A program made the position numbers and the translations under genes. Of a stretch of 24,804 nucleotides of DNA, positions 14,591-22,693 are shown piece after piece. This stretch comes from JBBDSH01 sp040905045. GTDB taxonomy: Bacteria; Pseudomonadota; Gammaproteobacteria; Eutrophobiales; Eutrophobiaceae. Every line of letters starts with the position of its first letter. Position 1 is the first letter of the stretch. Where the stretch lies: assembly GCA_040905045.1 (NCBI GenBank), contig JBBDSH010000069.1, positions 1-24,804 on the forward strand, read 5' to 3'. A model generated the notes under the pieces. That model saw nothing but the letters and a program-made list of their open reading frames with translations, searched no databases and was not told the DNA's origin.

Positions 14591-16144
14591 ATGGCTAATA
14601 CGGATAGAAATAGGCAGAAACATTCAATGCGGATCCGGCGGTTGGGTATCGATACCTACCGGGAACCGGTGATCTATATGCATCAGGATTGCCACATCTG
14701 CCGTTCGGAAGGCTTCGAGGCCCGGTCGCGAATACAGGTCATGGTTAACGACCAGTCCATTGTCGCCACGCTCAATATTATCCGCGATTCCCTCCTGCAT
14801 CCCGGCGAACTGGGGCTGTCCGATGCGGCCTGGCATTTACTCGGGCGCCCCGGAGACGACGGTACCGCCTTTCTGTCGCATCCGGAGCCGCTCACATCCC
14901 TGAGTTACGTGCGCGCCAAGATCTACGGGCATGCCCTGTCGGAAGATCAGCTGAATCATATTATGCGGGATATCGTGGACGGGCGTTATGACGACGTGCA
15001 TCTATCGGCTTTCATCACCGCATGCGCGGGCAACAGGCTGAACTTCGATGAAGTGGTGTTTCTGACCCGATCCATGATCAATACCGGCAGCCGGCTGGAC
15101 TGGGAACAGCCGATCCGGGTGGACAAGCATTGCGTCGGAGGCCTGCCGGGCAACCGGACCACCCTGATCCTCGTTCCCATTGTCGCCGCCTGCGGGTTGA
15201 CCATACCCAAGACGTCCTCCCGCTCCATCACTTCGCCCGCGGGGACCGCCGATACCATGGAAACGCTGGCGCCGGTCAATCTGAGTCTGGAACAGATGCG
15301 AAGGGTGGTGCAACGAGAGGGAGGCTGCATTGCCTGGGGCGGGGCCATGCACCTGAGTCCGGCGGACGATATCTTGATCGCTGTGGAGAGGGAACTGGAT
15401 ATCGACAGTGAAGGGCAATTGATCGCCTCGGTGTTGTCAAAAAAAGCGGCGGCGGGAGCGACTCATGTATTAATCGATATCCCCGTGGGTGCCACCGCCA
15501 AGGTGCGTTCCATGAACAGTGCCCGCGGCCTGGCCGATACCTTGATAGCGGTGGGAAACGAGATTTCTCTTAATGTACGGTCCCGGATTACCGACGGTAG
15601 TCAACCCGTGGGACGCGGTATCGGTCCCGCACTGGAAGCCCGGGACGTGCTTGCGGTACTGCAGCGCCGCGACGACGCGCCGCAGGATCTGCGCGAACGC
15701 TCCCTGGAACTGGCAGGCGATGTGCTGGAATTGGCGGGCAAGGCCGGTGAAAATAAAGGTTATCATCTGGCCCGAAGCATCCTCGATGATGGCCGCGCCT
15801 GGTCAAAGTTCCAGGCGATTTGCGAGGCGCAGGGTGGTATGCGCGAACCCGGTGTTGCCACGCACCGGCATGAAGTGACGGCGGAACAGGATGGTTGTGT
15901 TACCGCTATTGATAATCGGCGCCTGGCGCTGGCGGCCAAACTGGCGGGTGCGCCGGTGGATGCCACGGCGGGTATCGATCTTCTGGTCAAACAGGGACAG
16001 CGGGTGGCAAAGGGAGAGACGCTCTTTACGGTCCATGCCGAATCCCCGGGAGAACTGGATTACGTTCTGGATTATCTGGCCGCGCAAAAAGACATCATCA
16101 CACTCTCCCTGGACGGAGAGGCGAGGGAGCAACGATCCGCATGA
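14591..16144 (+). CDS. AMP phosphorylase-like (thymidine phosphorylase family) enzyme
   Basis: A 517-residue cytoplasmic member of the nucleoside phosphorylase II family, closest in motifs to archaeal AMP phosphorylases, which turn AMP (or CMP/UMP) and phosphate into free base and ribose 1,5-bisphosphate. The N-terminal extension (about 1-100) absent from classical DeoA, the phosphate/ribose region VDKHCVGGLPGNRTT (177-191), PKTSSRSITSPAGTADTME (206-224), WGGAMHLSPADDILI and the C-terminal HAESPGELD stretch all agree. The usual Ser of KHSVGG is Cys181. Classical thymidine phosphorylase is unlikely given the length and the neighbours. Its stop overlaps the PRPP synthetase start (ATGA), so the two proteins are made together. 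A second possible ATG at 14630 would remove 13 residues. Confidence 0.88.
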   Translation: MANTDRNRQKHSMRIRRLGIDTYREPVIYMHQDCHICRSEGFEARSRIQVMVNDQSIVATLNIIRDSLLHPGELGLSDAAWHLLGRPGDDGTAFLSHPEPLTSLSYVRAKIYGHALSEDQLNHIMRDIVDGRYDDVHLSAFITACAGNRLNFDEVVFLTRSMINTGSRLDWEQPIRVDKHCVGGLPGNRTTLILVPIVAACGLTIPKTSSRSITSPAGTADTMETLAPVNLSLEQMRRVVQREGGCIAWGGAMHLSPADDILIAVERELDIDSEGQLIASVLSKKAAAGATHVLIDIPVGATAKVRSMNSARGLADTLIAVGNEISLNVRSRITDGSQPVGRGIGPALEARDVLAVLQRRDDAPQDLRERSLELAGDVLELAGKAGENKGYHLARSILDDGRAWSKFQAICEAQGGMREPGVATHRHEVTAEQDGCVTAIDNRRLALAAKLAGAPVDATAGIDLLVKQGQRVAKGETLFTVHAESPGELDYVLDYLAAQKDIITLSLDGEAREQRSA

Positions 16145-17052
16145 TCGCCGCCGTGGTATCACTCTCTGCCGGGAATGAACTGGCATGCTCTCTGGCCGAC
16201 CGGATCGGGTGCGATTACGGCGTCGCTTCCGTGCATGAATTTCCAGACGGTGAAACCGGTGTTCGAATCGACCCGGCGCTGGCCGAAGGTAGCGTGCTGG
16301 TTGTGGCGTCACTGAATGCGCCCAACCCGAAAATCATACCGCTGCTGTTCCTGTCGCGGGTGTTGCGGGACTACGGCGCCGAACGGGTTTTGCTGGCGGC
16401 GCCCTACCTGGCTTATATGCGCCAGGACACACGCTTCCGGGAAGGCGAGGGGATCAGCGCGGGCTATTTTGCCGATCTGGTGTCGGCCCATTTCGACGGC
16501 CTGGTCACCGTTGATACGCATCTGCACCGGATACGGAACCTGGACGAGATTTACCGCATACCGGCATTGAATGTGCACGCCGCCCCGGCGGTGGCCGAAT
16601 GGGTGATACGGAATGTGAATCAGCCTCTACTTATCGGTCCGGACAGCGAGAGTGAGCAGTGGGTCGCCGAGGCAGCCGGTTTTTCAGATATGCCCTGGAT
16701 GGTGCTGGAAAAAATCCGCCGGGGAGATGAAGATGTCGAAGTCAGCATACCGGACGCGGAACCATGGCGGGCGCATACGCCGGTTCTGGTGGATGATATT
16801 ATTTCCACCGGCGGGAGTATGGCGGCGATAATCCGGCATTTGCAACGCGCCGGCATGAAGCCGCCGGTGTGCGTGGCTGTACACGGCATCTTTGCCGGCA
16901 ATGCTGAAGAGGAGTTGATAAGGGCTGGTGCGAGTCACATTGCCACTACCAATACCGTCGAACATACGACCAACGAGATTGATATCAGTGCAGTCCTGTT
17001 GGAGGGTATATACCGTCTGCCCAAAATCTGTACGACGGGTGAGGGGAAATAG
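16141..17052 (+). CDS. Ribose-phosphate diphosphokinase (PRPP synthetase), short form
   Basis: A 303-residue enzyme that makes PRPP from ribose 5-phosphate and ATP. Seen are the FPDGE loop (34-38), the ATP-binding YMRQDTRF (92-99), the metal-site DTHLHR (125-130), GPDSES (166-171), the loop EKIRRGDEDVEV (190-201) and the PRPP loop VLVDDIISTGGSM (215-227). It is shorter than housekeeping Prs (about 315 residues), and the EKxR-type loop resembles archaeal enzymes more than the KRR loop of class I, so it is probably a second, accessory synthetase. It overlaps the phosphorylase gene by 4 bases. Whether it takes ribose 5-phosphate or another pentose phosphate linked to the phosphorylase product is not decided by sequence. 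Confidence 0.9.
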   Translation: MIAAVVSLSAGNELACSLADRIGCDYGVASVHEFPDGETGVRIDPALAEGSVLVVASLNAPNPKIIPLLFLSRVLRDYGAERVLLAAPYLAYMRQDTRFREGEGISAGYFADLVSAHFDGLVTVDTHLHRIRNLDEIYRIPALNVHAAPAVAEWVIRNVNQPLLIGPDSESEQWVAEAAGFSDMPWMVLEKIRRGDEDVEVSIPDAEPWRAHTPVLVDDIISTGGSMAAIIRHLQRAGMKPPVCVAVHGIFAGNAEEELIRAGASHIATTNTVEHTTNEIDISAVLLEGIYRLPKICTTGEGK

Positions 17053-17054
17053 CT

Positions 17055-17783
17055 ATGCTGGACATACAATATGTATGGATGGTGTGGTCTGTCAGCTTTC
17101 TGGTTCCATGGCTGGTGCTGTTCTGGTCTTTCCCCCGATACAGAAAACCCATGTTGTGGGTGAGTCTCTTTACCATGCCGTTCGGTCTGACGGAGCCGTT
17201 GTTCGTGCCGGAATACTGGATGCCGCCGAGTCTGTTTGATCTTGCGCTTCGCACCGGCTTCGATATTGAAAGCCTGATATTCTGTTTCGGTATCGGCGGT
17301 GTCGGCGTGGTTTTATACAATGTCTTGATCGGGGGTATCTTCGCGTCCGTCAGCGAAGGTTATAAACATTCGTCACGGCACCGGTATCATCGTTTCGCTC
17401 TTGCCGCACCATTCGTCGTCTTTCCACCGTTGTACTTTTTGCCGTTGAATCCCATTTATCCCGCCTTCATGGCAATGATCATCGGTTCCATTACCACGAT
17501 TCTGTGTCGACCCGATTTGAAAACCAAGACCTGGGCGGGCGGCCTTATTTTCATGTTGTATTATTGGATATTCGTGGAAGGACTGGAACTGCTGTCGCCC
17601 GGTTATGTCTATGAGGTATGGAATCTGTCGAATTTATCGGGCTTGATGATTTACCATACGCCTCTGGAGGAATTGATTTTCGCCTTTACCTTCGGCATGT
17701 ACTGGGCGGGTGTCTATGAGCATTTTACTTGGCGTAAAACCGTGGTTCACTTCGAGAACCGGGATTCCGGAACAGTCCGATGA
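17055..17783 (+). CDS. Lycopene cyclase-domain integral membrane protein
   Basis: A 242-residue inner membrane protein with about seven hydrophobic segments. TPLEELIFAFTFGMYWAGVYE (PLEE at 203-206) and TEPLFVPEYW (46-55) resemble the conserved motifs of CrtYc/CrtYd-type lycopene cyclases, which close the beta rings of carotenoids without a flavin-binding domain. No other carotenoid gene is in the window, and the usual two-domain arrangement appears compressed, so a true cyclase activity is uncertain; it may act on another isoprenoid. It starts two bases after the PRPP synthetase stop with GAGGGG seven bases upstream, so it is in the same operon. Length and arrangement fit bacterial proteins labelled only as lycopene cyclase domain-containing. 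Confidence 0.72.
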   Translation: MLDIQYVWMVWSVSFLVPWLVLFWSFPRYRKPMLWVSLFTMPFGLTEPLFVPEYWMPPSLFDLALRTGFDIESLIFCFGIGGVGVVLYNVLIGGIFASVSEGYKHSSRHRYHRFALAAPFVVFPPLYFLPLNPIYPAFMAMIIGSITTILCRPDLKTKTWAGGLIFMLYYWIFVEGLELLSPGYVYEVWNLSNLSGLMIYHTPLEELIFAFTFGMYWAGVYEHFTWRKTVVHFENRDSGTVR

Positions 17784-17793
17784 CAAGTTCTGC

Positions 17794-17798
17794 GGAGG
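17794..17798 (+). promoter_or_regulatory. Strong Shine-Dalgarno sequence of the exported PIMT gene
   Basis: GGAGG lies nine bases before ATG 17808. It is the strongest such site in this operon and supports the start that yields a signal sequence. Confidence 0.7.
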
Positions 17799-17807
17799 AC
17801 AGCAAGC

Positions 17808-18542
17808 ATGAGAATCATACGTGCCCGCCTCCTTTATACTGCTCTGTTTGCGTTGTTTGCAAGTGCGTGTTCGGCGGAGGATTACGAAACCTTGCGTAAC
17901 GATATGGTTAACGAGGTCGAGGCCATGTTCCGGGATACCAGCGGCTATACCGATCTGGCCGGAGTGGACCCGAAGGTGAAGTCGGCTTTAAAAACCGTAC
18001 CCAGGCATGAATTCGTCCCCGATTCCATGCAGCGCAATGCCTACCTGAACCGGCCGCTGCCCATCGGCCACAGCCAGACCATTTCGCAACCTTATATTGT
18101 CGCATTGATGACCGACCTGGCGGAAGTGGACGAGGATTCCGTCGTGCTTGAAGTCGGCACCGGGTCCGGTTATCAGGCGGCCGTTCTCGCCGAGATTGTC
18201 AGGCATGTATACACCATCGAGATCATACCGGAACTGGGACAGACCGCCGCGGAGGTTTTAAAGCGCCTGGATTATGACAATGTAACGACACGCATAGGCG
18301 ACGGTTACAACGGCTGGCCGGAGGAAGCGCCGTTCGACGCCATCCTGGTGACCGCCGCGCCGGACGAGGTGCCGCAACCCCTGCTGGATCAACTGAAAAC
18401 CGGCGGCCGGCTCGTTATACCAGTGGGTCCCGTCGGGCGCGTGCAGTCATTGCGCGTGGTCCGCAAGTTGGAAGACGGTGAATTCGAATCCCGCGATGTA
18501 CTGCCGGTGGGGTTTGTCCCGCTGACGCGTGATCGCGAGTGA
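17808..18542 (+). CDS. pcm: Exported protein-L-isoaspartate O-methyltransferase
   Basis: A 244-residue SAM-dependent enzyme family member that methylates isoaspartyl residues in damaged proteins. The family core is clear: PRHEFVP (65-71), PIGHSQTISQPYIVALMTDL (85-104) and the SAM motif VLEVGTGSGYQ (113-123), then DAILVTAAPDEVPQPLLDQL and GGRLVIPVG. Unlike E. coli Pcm it has an N-terminal signal: RARLLYTALFALFASACSAED, with either lipoprotein processing at Cys21 or signal peptidase I cleavage nearby. Repair in the periplasm would need SAM there, which is not obviously available, so its true role is open. A strong GGAGG precedes the start. The stop codon lies inside the first unit of a heptamer repeat array. 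Confidence 0.9.
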   Translation: MRIIRARLLYTALFALFASACSAEDYETLRNDMVNEVEAMFRDTSGYTDLAGVDPKVKSALKTVPRHEFVPDSMQRNAYLNRPLPIGHSQTISQPYIVALMTDLAEVDEDSVVLEVGTGSGYQAAVLAEIVRHVYTIEIIPELGQTAAEVLKRLDYDNVTTRIGDGYNGWPEEAPFDAILVTAAPDEVPQPLLDQLKTGGRLVIPVGPVGRVQSLRVVRKLEDGEFESRDVLPVGFVPLTRDRE

Positions 18543-18580
18543 GGGGTGAGGAGTGAGGGGTGAGGAGTGAGGAGTGAGGA
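18539..18580 (+). repeat. Six tandem GTGAGGR heptamers at the 3' end of pcm
   Basis: Six uninterrupted units, in order GTGAGGG, GTGAGGA, GTGAGGG and three GTGAGGA, then a partial GTGA. The pcm stop TGA (18540-18542) is within the first unit. Array length would be expected to vary by slippage. A matching array lies on the other strand at 18644-18671. Confidence 0.9.
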
Positions 18581-18643
18581 GTGAACACAGTGTCTGGTCG
18601 TTACCATGCGTTGTCAAGTAAGCCGATAGTATTTCCTTTTTAC

Positions 18644-18671
18644 TCCTTTCTCCTTACTCCTCACTCCTCAC
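18644..18671 (-). repeat. Four tandem GTGAGGA-type heptamers at the 3' end of aas
   Basis: On the minus strand the order is two exact GTGAGGA units, then GTAAGGA and GAAAGGA. The array encodes the last residues of Aas (VRSEE) and contains its stop codon (18656-18654). With the opposing array at 18539-18580 it could form a long stem around a 63-base loop, a possible bidirectional transcription terminator. Confidence 0.85.
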
Positions 18672-20897
18672 TGGTTTCCCGCGGCCCGGTTTGTGGATCA
18701 TGTCCGAGATCTTCCGGATCCAGCCCGAGCCTTCCTTGTCCTCCATTCTGGCGAGTTCGTTCAGAACGACGTAGTCGGTCTTGCCCGTGGCCAGTACCGG
18801 CAATTCCTCGGCCAGGACCACGCGCCTGGGTACGGACAGTTCGCTGTATCCCAGCCGCTTCGCCGTTTCCTGGATATCCTTGCGGGCGGCGTGTTCGTTG
18901 TCGGTCACGAGAATGATCTTCTCGCCCTTTTTCTCGTCGGGGAGGCTGATGGCGGCGTGATTGAAATCCGGCCATGTCTGCATGGCCAGTTCTTCCACGG
19001 CCATTAATGACACCATCTCCCCGCCCACCTTGGCGAAACGCTTGGCTCGTCCGAGTATGGTAATGAATCCTTCCCGGTCTATGGCGGCGATATCACCGGT
19101 TCGATGCCAGCCGGGACCGGCGTCCGTGACCGGCGGCTGGATTTGCCCGTCACCGTCATGCAGCAGATAACCCAGCATGACATTCGGCCCGCTGACCACC
19201 AGTTCTCCGCCTTCTTCAATACCCTCGACCGGGGCCAGGTAGCATTCCATGCCGGGAATGGGCTGGCCCACCGTGCCGGTCTTGTTGATCATCGGAGTGT
19301 TGACCGAGATAACCGGGCTGGTTTCCGTCACCCCATAGCCTTCCAGGACGCGGATGCCGAACTTGTCCATCCATATTTTACGGGTATCGTTGCGCAGTTT
19401 CTCCGCGCCGGCGACCACGTAGCGCAGGGAATAAAAGTCATAGGGATGGGCATGACGGGCATAGCCCTTGAAGAAGGTATTGGTGCCGAACAATATGGTG
19501 GCACCCAGTTCGTAGATCAGTTCCGGAATGATGCGGTAGTGCAGCGGCGTCGGATACAAAAATACCTTGCTGCCGCCCAGCAGCGGCATGATCAGCCCGG
19601 CGTTAAGGCCGAAGGAATGGTACAGGGGCAGGCAGGTAAAGAGGATGTCGCTGGGACGGAAGTCGATATGGCAGCGGACCTGGGCGAAATTGGACAGGAT
19701 ATTGGCGTGGGAGAGTACCACGCCCTTGGGCACGCCTTCCGAGCCGGAGGTAAATAACAATACGCCGGGGCTGTCGGACGATAAACCGTCTGCGTGTTTC
19801 CTGTGCGAGCGATGCGGGCGGCGGGCTTCCAGCAGGCCCAGGAGTTTGTGCTGCAGAGACAACTTGCCGCGCAGATCTTCCAGGCAGATCAGCCGGATCT
19901 TTTTTTCCAGTTCGTCGGCCACGTTTTCCAGCCCCGCCTTTTCGATAAACTGCCGCGAGGTATAGACGGTCTGGATACGGCCGGTTTCACAGGCCGAGAG
20001 AATGACTTGCGCCCCCATGGAGAAATTCAGCATGGCCGGCACGCGCCCCAGGTGTTGCAATGCCATGAAACACACTGCGGTTGCGTTGGTGTTGGGCAGC
20101 AACAGGCCGACGTATTCACCCTGTGCCGTATCCTGACGCATGAGCCGGCTCAGAATGACGGCGCGGGTGATCAGTTGTTTGTAGTCCATGCTGGTCCGGT
20201 TGAAATCCTCCAGCACCTCCTGCTTCCGGCCGAACCGCTCCATGGCGTCGAGTATGGCTTCAAATATGGTCTTGCGGTAATCGAAGGTGGTGAACACCAG
20301 CTTGTACATGATGTTTTGCATGGACAGGGCGGCGGCCTTGCGGCGTGCATGACCATGCAGATTGCTGTCCAGATTAATTCTTTCCGGGGGAAGAATGGTC
20401 AAGGTGATGCGGGGAAACCGGCGGATGTGTCCGCGGCCGCGCATATACGAGAACGGGCTGTACTGTGGACCGTCAATGGCCACGGGCAGAATGGATGCAC
20501 CGGCCTTGTCCGCGACCAGGCCGGGGCCCTCGTAGATCTTCATCAGGGTGCCGGTGACGGTGATGCGACCTTCCGGGAATATGACGGCTTTTTTGTCGCC
20601 GCGTATGAACCGGATCATGGATTTCACCGACAGCGGGCTGGCCGGATCCATAATGAAGAGGTCGACGAATCTCAGGTAAAAGCGGAAGGATTTTTTTGAT
20701 GCGATGCGGGTGTTGATGGCGAACGTGGGTGTTTCCGGAAGCCAGGCATAAAGCAGCACGCCGTCGAGCAGGGAAGTGTGGTTGGCGACAATGAGAACGC
20801 GTTTGCCGGCCTCGTGATAATGCTCGATACCGGTCACCCTGACGCCGTATAACAGTCGCAACAGGCCGCGCAGAAGAAATTTAATAACCTTTGTCAT
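18654..20897 (-). CDS. aas: Bifunctional acyl-ACP synthetase / 2-acylglycerophosphoethanolamine acyltransferase
   Basis: A 747-residue inner membrane enzyme that re-acylates lysophosphatidylethanolamine using fatty acids activated on acyl carrier protein. The N-terminal PlsC-type acyltransferase domain has NHTSLLD (39-45) and FPEGR (107-111). The C-terminal AMP-forming domain has the P-loop LLFTSGSEGVPKG (380-392), GYGVTETSP and WHRTGDIAAID. The order and length match E. coli Aas (about 719 residues), with no fused LplT transporter. It lies 72 bases after mltD on the same strand; no confident promoter was seen in that gap. The final residues (VRSEE) are encoded by the heptamer repeat array, so the C-terminus may vary between strains. 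Confidence 0.94.
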   Translation of the reverse strand: MTKVIKFLLRGLLRLLYGVRVTGIEHYHEAGKRVLIVANHTSLLDGVLLYAWLPETPTFAINTRIASKKSFRFYLRFVDLFIMDPASPLSVKSMIRFIRGDKKAVIFPEGRITVTGTLMKIYEGPGLVADKAGASILPVAIDGPQYSPFSYMRGRGHIRRFPRITLTILPPERINLDSNLHGHARRKAAALSMQNIMYKLVFTTFDYRKTIFEAILDAMERFGRKQEVLEDFNRTSMDYKQLITRAVILSRLMRQDTAQGEYVGLLLPNTNATAVCFMALQHLGRVPAMLNFSMGAQVILSACETGRIQTVYTSRQFIEKAGLENVADELEKKIRLICLEDLRGKLSLQHKLLGLLEARRPHRSHRKHADGLSSDSPGVLLFTSGSEGVPKGVVLSHANILSNFAQVRCHIDFRPSDILFTCLPLYHSFGLNAGLIMPLLGGSKVFLYPTPLHYRIIPELIYELGATILFGTNTFFKGYARHAHPYDFYSLRYVVAGAEKLRNDTRKIWMDKFGIRVLEGYGVTETSPVISVNTPMINKTGTVGQPIPGMECYLAPVEGIEEGGELVVSGPNVMLGYLLHDGDGQIQPPVTDAGPGWHRTGDIAAIDREGFITILGRAKRFAKVGGEMVSLMAVEELAMQTWPDFNHAAISLPDEKKGEKIILVTDNEHAARKDIQETAKRLGYSELSVPRRVVLAEELPVLATGKTDYVVLNELARMEDKEGSGWIRKISDMIHKPGRGKPVRSEE

Positions 20898-20969
20898 CCT
20901 GCCATTCTACGACGAATATACCCGGGCGGACGATGGGGTTGCGGGCAGACCTGTACAATCGATCTGTAT

Positions 20970-22613
20970 TCAGGCGCCGGAGGCCAGGGCAGGCGCGTCC
21001 TTCAGGATCAGTTCCTGGCCGGGTTGCAAGTGCTTGTTTCTGGGAAGGTTGTTCCATTCGAGCAGTTGACTGATGGTGACGCCGAACCGTCTGGATATGA
21101 GCCAGAGTGAATCACCGCGTTGTACCGTATAACTGATGACGCCGGATTCATCGATGCTGTGTTTCGCCTGCGCGACTTGCTTGTCCGGCTGTTCCCTGGA
21201 AATCCACAGGGTCAGCTTCTGACCCGGTTTCAGAAAACGCTGCGGCGATATACCGTTCCAGCGGCAAAGTTCGGAGATACTGACACCGTATTGACGACCG
21301 ATGTCCCAGAGCGTGTCACCGCGCCGGACGGTGTAGAGGTATTTTTCCCCGTCGCCGTCGAGACGTTTCAATCCGCGAAAGCGGCGGCTGTCGAGGCTGA
21401 GGCTGTAATGTTTGGGCGGCATCTTGGCGCTGGGGATCAAAAGGGAATGGCCGGTGCGGATGAAATTGCTGCGCAGGCCGTTGCTTTCCCTGATGGTGGC
21501 AATGCTGGTGTGATAGCGCTGTGCAATCTGGCTCAGGGTTTCGCCGCGCTGAATGACATGACGCTGCCAGTTGACGCGTTGCTGTTCGTCCAGTTGAGCG
21601 AGTTGTTCCCGGAATTGCCGCTCCCGCTCAACCGGCACCAGCAGGTAATGGGGGCCGTCGGGATCGGTGGCCCAGCGATTGAATCCGGGGTTCAATGTAT
21701 AGAGTTCATCCATACTCAGGCCGGAGAATTCGGCCGCCAGGGCCAGGTCCAGTTGTCCGCCCACGTCCACCTTCGCGAAATAGCGCTCATTGGGAACGGG
21801 TTTGAGTTCAATATCGTAACGGGCCGGGTCGGCAATCAGTTCGGCCACCGCCAGCAGGCTCGGCACATAACCCCGTGTTTCCCGCGGCAGTCTCAGGGAC
21901 CAGAAATCGGTATCCTTGCCGGCGCGGCGATTGCGCGCGATGGCCCGGGCGACATTCCTTTCGCCGGTATTATAGGCGGCCAGTGCATGCAGCCAGTTGC
22001 CCTCGAATTCATCATGCAGCTTTTCCAGGTAATCCAGAGCCGCGCGGGTACCGGCGACGATATCCCGGCGGCCGTCGTACCACCAGTTCTGCTTGAGCCC
22101 GTACATTCTTCCGGTTCCCGGTATGAACTGCCAGATACCGGAGGCGTGGCTGGGGGAATAGGCGAACGGTTGATAGGCACTTTCCACTATCGGCAGCAGG
22201 GCCATTTCCATGGGCAGCCCGCGTTCTTCCAGTTGTTCCATAATGTAATACAGATACGGTGTGGCCCGTTCCGCGACCCGATCCAGATATTCCTGATGAC
22301 GGGCGTACCAGTTCAGTCTTGCCTTGACGCTGTGTCGATGAACATGGCGATCCAGCGCCAGATTCTCGCGGATCCGGTGCCAGGCATCGGTATAGCTACG
22401 GGGCTGCGCCTCGGCCGGGGTGGATTCACGCCGTTCCTGCCTGACAGTGACCGGCTCGACGGGCATTGCGTCGGCGGTGTCTTCCGCATTTGCCGGGCCC
22501 GATGGCGCGGAAGAAGCGGTTTTGTCCCCCGTTTGATTGAACCTGGGATGAGGCGATGAGCACGCAACCAGTGCCAGTATGGTTATTATTATTAACGGAC
22601 GCATGATAGGCAT
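20970..22613 (-). CDS. mltD: Membrane-bound lytic transglycosylase D (lipoprotein, three LysM domains)
   Basis: A 547-residue murein-cleaving enzyme that forms 1,6-anhydromuropeptides. A lipoprotein signal (ITILALVACSS, lipid-modified Cys18) is followed by a low-complexity linker, the SLT domain with catalytic E144 in LLPIVESAY and SGIWQFIPGTGRMYGL, then three LysM peptidoglycan-binding domains at about 351-395, 426-470 and 493-537. E. coli MltD has two LysM domains; three is not unusual elsewhere. Two starts are possible, ATG 22613 and ATG 22604; the latter gives MRPLIIITILALVACSS, closest to known MltD signals. A promoter-like pair just upstream would place the transcription start at the first ATG. 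The order with gloB matches E. coli. Confidence 0.95.
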   Translation of the reverse strand: MPIMRPLIIITILALVACSSPHPRFNQTGDKTASSAPSGPANAEDTADAMPVEPVTVRQERRESTPAEAQPRSYTDAWHRIRENLALDRHVHRHSVKARLNWYARHQEYLDRVAERATPYLYYIMEQLEERGLPMEMALLPIVESAYQPFAYSPSHASGIWQFIPGTGRMYGLKQNWWYDGRRDIVAGTRAALDYLEKLHDEFEGNWLHALAAYNTGERNVARAIARNRRAGKDTDFWSLRLPRETRGYVPSLLAVAELIADPARYDIELKPVPNERYFAKVDVGGQLDLALAAEFSGLSMDELYTLNPGFNRWATDPDGPHYLLVPVERERQFREQLAQLDEQQRVNWQRHVIQRGETLSQIAQRYHTSIATIRESNGLRSNFIRTGHSLLIPSAKMPPKHYSLSLDSRRFRGLKRLDGDGEKYLYTVRRGDTLWDIGRQYGVSISELCRWNGISPQRFLKPGQKLTLWISREQPDKQVAQAKHSIDESGVISYTVQRGDSLWLISRRFGVTISQLLEWNNLPRNKHLQPGQELILKDAPALASGA

Positions 22614-22619
22614 TGAACA

Positions 22620-22648
22620 ATGCTAGGCATGTCCCCTGACGCGGTCAA
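22620..22648 (-). promoter_or_regulatory. Putative sigma-70 promoter for mltD
   Basis: On the minus strand TTGACC (22648-22643) and TAGCAT (22625-22620) are 17 bases apart, matching consensus at five and four of six positions. The predicted start is near 22613, the first base of the first possible mltD ATG, so translation would be leaderless or begin at ATG 22604. Confidence 0.5.
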
Positions 22649-22693
22649 GCTTTTTTGAATCAGGCAATAACGGGACGAATATGAAGCAATGCT

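Noticed and set aside
21120..22559. A 479-residue plus-strand open frame opposite mltD
   Set aside because: No recognisable domain or start site, and mltD on the other strand has every expected motif.
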